A stretch of 64,000 bases of DNA, from assembly GCA_951394405.1 (NCBI GenBank), contig OX596334.1, forward strand, positions 248,001 through 312,000, read 5' to 3'. A program made the position numbers and the translations under genes. The notes beneath the pieces were generated by a model. The model searched no databases, had not been told where the DNA came from, and was given only the letters and a program-made list of their open reading frames with translations. Source of the stretch: Coprinellus micaceus. Its lineage: Eukaryota; Basidiomycota; Agaricomycetes; Agaricales; Psathyrellaceae. Below, piece by piece: positions 59,896 to 64,000 of the stretch. The stretch's first letter is position 1, and each line of letters starts with the position of its first letter.

Positions 59896-60647
59896 CACTT
59901 CTAGCCTTCGTTCGTTGTTCTTGATTATTTTCTTCCTTCTTACGTTGGCTTTGTATCCCTAGTTTTGCTATGATATCCTCCAGGATAAGATGGTATGATA
60001 GCATGCGAATGGAGCTGGCCTGGCGATGGAGCCCGGGAGCGCATGGAACTTCGATTGGGGAGGTTCCGGGGACTGGCTGTGAGTGACGGTCCGCCTTAAC
60101 ACCCTAACTGGTACCCTTCTTTGAACCTCTCACGAGGCTCTGCCACGCGTGCCCTGGAAGTTCTGGAAGCGCAGCGCTTCTCAGGAAACCCAAATTCTCT
60201 AATTTAGCTGCTAAGCCTCCTACCAGCTCCTTTTACCTCAGGTGAGTATGTTCAACTCAGTGTCACTCCTCAGAATTCTCATCTTTGGTCTAGTCAAAAT
60301 GTTGGATTGAGTTGGCGTACGACAAATCGACTTCATTTACCCCTCGACTGAATCGGATCGCAGAGTATTCCGATGTCTGCACGAAATTGAGGTTTTCTCG
60401 CTGTCTATCTAATTCCGGGGGTGACATATCGCGTGGTGTGTGATCCTTGTCGAAGAACCACAGTGGATACCGTAGCTTTTGGCTTCCTCGGTGGGTCATG
60501 TCTCTTTGGCCCCGGCTATGATGACGAGATAGAAACGGATGGAATGGTGGGTAAGCTCGACACTTGCTGAGCCACCACAGCCAAGATCTTTGGTTCCGAT
60601 GGTGACATAGTGGCCGGAGGTACGTACCTCTCCCCACCGTGGACCCC
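59896..60647. other. Intergenic, no gene seen
   Basis: About 750 bases between the transcription factor and the TATA box of the small secreted peptide gene. No coding exon is supported. Confidence 0.45.
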
Positions 60648-60655
60648 TATAAAAG
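60648..60655 (+). promoter_or_regulatory. TATA box of the small secreted peptide gene
   Basis: TATAAAAG in the context CCCCTATAAAAGGTCA, 80 bases upstream of the ATG at 60728. This is a near-ideal core promoter placement and supports the reality of the short gene downstream. Confidence 0.65.
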
Positions 60656-60727
60656 GTCATTGGGTTGGATGGAGTTCCTCTCCAGTCGTAACCCCTGTCT
60701 CCCTCTCGCCGTTTCGCTGAGGCCAAC

Positions 60728-60929
60728 ATGTTCAAAGCAGCCCAGCACCCACTGAGATATATTCTGGCCGCGCTCGCTTTCGTTGCGACTGCCTCAGCAG
60801 TCATGGCTGCCATTCCACCAAACGGTACGTTGTGCAGTGAAACCGCTCTTTGCTTAATGAAGTTTATGGGACGCCACAGAAGACTTTGAGTTTGCACGGC
60901 GGCATACTGGAGGCATCCACCATTCATGA
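60728..60929 (+). CDS. Predicted 48-residue secreted peptide
   Basis: Two exons, 60728-60824 and 60880-60929, with a 55-nt intron (donor GTACGT, acceptor CACAG) encode 48 residues. The first 28 form a convincing signal peptide: MFKAAQHPLRYILAALAFVA, then TASAVMAA. The rest, IPPNEDFEFARRHTGGIHHS, has an Arg-Arg pair where a Kex2-type protease could cut to release an eight-residue end. There is no CaaX box, so it is not a standard basidiomycete mating pheromone. It has no cysteines. Use of the alternative acceptor three bases on would drop one residue only. A good TATA box sits 80 bases upstream. It could also be the first part of a longer gene whose later exons I failed to see. Confidence 0.55.
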
Positions 60930-63003
60930 CGATTTTCGGTCCACCGACCGACCACAACATGGCGCAGGTTTGTCCGCTTTATCTGTACCTCCGCGATCGG
61001 CCACTCATGGAGGTTTCAGAACGCTACCAACACCAAGAACAACTTACACTCTAGCGTAGCCGCGAATGCCGGACAACCATGGGCACACCTTGCCCGACAC
61101 CCTCAAAGCCATTCAGGGTAGCCATGGTATGCCAAGAATCCGACCCCCAGATCGACTTCGAGCGTCACCTCAATCAGCAACACGTTATATTATTAGCACC
61201 CCCATTCCTAGTAATAGCACTTCCTTGGTTATCATGTGTCCCTGTGTCCAGCGGGTCCGAGATGAAAGGCAAGCGCCATACACGGCTGCGTCTATCCCAT
61301 GTGTCCTGAAGAGGAACTGCAAGGCCCCTTGATTAAGCCCTGGAGAACCGGCTCGCAAAGCATGTCCTTGTTCATGCACCATCATTAGAACAGGAAGCAA
61401 GGGCCAAAACTCCATGCCTTCTAAGATGCGGGGAAGGGTCACAAGGCCTTTTGTGGTGTGGGAGGGTGCGGTGTTACTTCAGCGCCTCTAACGTCCATTT
61501 CACACAAGGGGGGGGGTAAAGGCTCGTCTTCGAAATCCAGCGATCTTCGCGCATGTCGGCAGTCGAAATAGCCTATTCTGTGCCGTGTGTACCTCAGAAC
61601 TGTGAATGGACTACTGGTCTGGCGAGGAAGGCACCCTCTGCGGAACTTTGTACGTGAAGCCAAGGTTAGGAGTCATGCATGACATATTGGGGGCTTGGAA
61701 GGTGGTCTATACGGGCCAAATGGTGGTACATCTCACATCGTGTACCCCTGTGACCAAGAGGATAGTCGGTGTGCAGCCTATCGTTCAGTGGGAGTAGAAT
61801 GCCGCTTGCGATAGCGCAGCCAGAGCGGGGCTAACAGCGCCTCCCGTGCATTGGCCCTCGTTGATCAGCACCGTATAAACGCCCTACTTCTGATGTTCCT
61901 GTCGGACTATGACCCAGTGAAGCATCTAAGTGTTAGTCTGACCCTTGTGATAAGAAGAGCGCGCCGTGGACGCCAAAAGCTTCGTCTCTACGGGCCTGCT
62001 AACCTCTGACTTATGTTCGGACCCAATGTCTGCTGTATGAATTCCAAGGATTGCTTCGTATACTGGGTATATAGATACTTAGCTGAGGAAGAGGCCGGAG
62101 AAAGCTCAGGATATGCCAATTAAACGATTACATTGTTGAATACTCCACTCCCTTCAGGGTATTAATCAAGGGTCTGTTAGACTACCCTCAAGTTGGCTCA
62201 ATGAACTGGTTTCCCCGCTCGCCCGTCTGGTGAACCTCGACGGTACAATATGTCGGTGGGCTAAATCGGGCCTAGTGGGATGTTCGAATCCGTCGTTTAT
62301 TCGATGTCGCTTCCACCGGTGTTTGTCAGGACGCAGGCAGAGCTCACCACATGCTCATGAACAAGTGCCTAATTGGCTGGGCAAGGAAATAGGCGCCCAT
62401 TGACGGCATGCCTTGATGACGCTCATTGCCGGATGGACGCCGTATTTGGCCAAGAAGCTGGATGTGGGTAATCACCCACGTCGCGCCTTTTCCACATTCG
62501 ATGATTCGAATTGCACAACCTGGGGCGAAGGGATGGGATAACAATGCTTCGGAATCTTCAATCAAGCAAGTCCCTCCGAGATCTTAACCCACAGAGACCC
62601 GAGAAAGAGGTGAGAGAGCCGGAGGCAAGGGCGAGAAGGAATGCACAGAACGAGAGGAAACTTCGAACGGCTTAAATGACCGCGGAGCATACTGAGGACG
62701 GAGTGGCTCAGATTTAACACCAGGGACGGCTGCATTGGGTGATCAGCGACCAAGGAAAGTAGGTGGGAGAATTATTGGTGCTTTTTATACGGGTGACATG
62801 TCTGGAGGGGCCGCTGGAGGCCTCAGAAGTGCCCCTATCCTGTAACAGGCCAAATGATCCGTCACGGGTGCCTCCGCACCGACGCCTCCACGTGGTTGGG
62901 CACCTCTTGAGCTTTGTTCCGAACCACATTCTCGGGCGCTTCTACCTAGCCTCTACCTATCCGTCTGGCTGAGATACCCGGCACCCCCAGACAGGTATGT
63001 ACG
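60930..63003. other. Intergenic, no gene seen
   Basis: About 2.1 kb. Open frames are short and overlap on both strands. A GTTCGAATCC near 62284 resembles a tRNA T-loop, but no cloverleaf forms around it. No repeat structure was recognised. Confidence 0.45.
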
Positions 63004-64000
63004 ATGTCTCCGACTGAAGCTACTTACATTGGTCCTGATTCTGGGCTACAAGACTCCGTGTCAGTTCTTATCAATGTCAAAAGGCAATGGGGGACCAAGG
63101 AATTTGGGGCAGGTGTGCTTCCCTCGTCACTGACCTCCGTTGACCCTCTGACGCGACATGTCTCAAGCTGCTGAACGGGGCGCAGCGTGGCTCCATCACT
63201 GACCTTCAAACCTTGCGTTCCGTGGTCAAGCCCGAACACTGCACCTCCGAGCTCATTCGGGTGTGTTTGAAGCACCTCGACCTCGACTTGGTCCCAAATA
63301 TATGGCGAAACGAACACAGGACGACTCTCGGCCAAGATAACATTGAACGCGCACTTCCAAGCATGCTGATGGTCTCCCTCACTGTCGTGGCGTGCAAAGT
63401 GAATCCTCGTCTCAAGGAAGAAGCGGCTCCTTTGCTTGAAGATTCGCTTGATGGCCTATGCATGTGGGTCAGCACCTTCCTTCACCTGGGCCTGGCACCA
63501 AGCAGAAAAAGAGAGGAGCGCTATGCGGATCACAAGGCCGAGATGACACGTCTATACCTTGAACATTCACTTTTTATGCTCGGAATCGTCTCTCTCGATG
63601 CTGCGCTTCAAATGGCTGCATATTCGAGCGTGACGTTCTCCGACCTATTGCTCCAAATGTGGGTAGCCAAGGGTAACGACGGGCGGGTATCGCTGGGGCT
63701 GAAAGCCCAAGAAATCCACTGCACCCTCCAGATGCTGTTCTCAAGCGCTTTGGGTAAGGATGTAGGCCTGGAGGTCCTTCTGCAGCGTATCCTCGCTCGG
63801 CCTCCCCGTTTCGTTTCTTTGTTTGTAGAGAGCGTGGTGTCCCGCGTCGAGATGTGTCACGGTCTTAACCTCTCCGACGCGTTCCCCCTTGTCGAACGTC
63901 TGTTCCAGGATACAGAAACGCTTATCAAGTTCAGCAACGTACTGGAGCTAAGCTTCTTGGAGGCTAATTACGTCAGGCGGTACGCTTCTTCTCTGAAAGA
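63004..64000 (+). CDS. MYND-family (second subfamily) protein, 5' part, runs off the window
   Basis: Relative of the gene at 26515-28152. The likely start is MSPTEATYIGPDSGLQDSVS at 63004, with one intron (donor near 63113, acceptor near 63169) leading to LLNGAQRGSITDLQTLRSVV. The helical region then aligns with its relative: HLDLDLVPNIWRNEHRTTLG against FLDIDLVPNLWREKRRTAEI; LDGLCMWVSTFLHLGL against LGGMCMWINTFLHLRL; EVLLQRILARPPRFVSLFVE against EVLLQRLLARPERFSLLFAE. The frame is open from about 63170 to the end of the window. The MYND finger expected at the C-terminus lies outside. Start and first intron are the uncertain parts. Confidence 0.75.

Noticed and set aside
60728..60929. Mating pheromone precursor
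   Set aside because: Although short, it has a classical signal peptide and no C-terminal CaaX motif, unlike basidiomycete pheromones.
62230..62300. tRNA-like GTTCGAATCC
   Set aside because: No acceptor, D or anticodon stems can be formed around it.
1..64000. CRISPR arrays, operons, rRNA or prokaryotic signals
   Set aside because: None seen; the intron structure and gene families are those of a basidiomycete nucleus.

Overview
This window is nuclear DNA from a filamentous basidiomycete, most likely an Agaricomycete. The genes are broken by many short introns of about 45-90 nt with GT..AG ends. The families present are typical of mushroom-forming fungi: FunK1 fungal-type kinases, a Plavaka-type transposase, an expanded MYND zinc-finger family, a DUF4360 secreted protein, a Zn2Cys6 regulator and Vps10. 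Exon structures were worked out by hand from splice signals, reading phase and comparison between copies inside the window.

Layout. 0-3 kb: the 3'-partial gene of a recurrent agaric unknown with a C-x2-C..H-x-C motif (minus), then a small predicted membrane protein (plus). 3.9-8.7 kb: an apparently intact Plavaka-type transposase. 9.1-10 kb: a doubtful small gene. 10-12.5 kb: no convincing gene. 12.5-19.4 kb: one Ser/Pro-rich gene (family A) cut by two different hAT-type insertions (an intact 4-kb hAT element and a 635-bp non-autonomous element) whose target sites overlap, with a third 1-kb inverted-repeat element just upstream of its start. 19.8-28.2 kb: two intact relatives of that gene (B and C), interleaved with two MYND-family genes, one carrying two frameshifts. 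28.5-29.4 kb: DUF4360 secreted protein. 30.7-35.8 kb: the sorting receptor Vps10. 36-38 kb: a truncated MYND copy stopped by a 225-bp inverted-repeat element, and a poorly supported unknown. 39.2-45.3 kb: a convergent FunK1 pair, one with the usual catalytic motifs and one apparently a pseudokinase. 46.8-49 kb: a complete MYND-family gene. 51-55.5 kb: a long coiled-coil protein. 56.2-59.9 kb: a Zn2Cys6 transcription factor. 60.7 kb: a 48-residue predicted secreted peptide. 63-64 kb: the 5' part of another MYND-family relative running off the window.

No operon logic applies. Conserved housekeeping-type genes (Vps10, the transcription factor, perhaps the coiled-coil protein) sit among accessory lineage-expanded families (MYND, FunK1, family A/B/C), and most insertions and decay are in the accessory genes. 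The most notable points are the double hAT hit within 13 bp of one exon, the inverted-repeat element that supplies a stop codon to a MYND gene, the kinase/pseudokinase pair, and the undescribed A/B/C family. I did not find a clear new multi-gene system.
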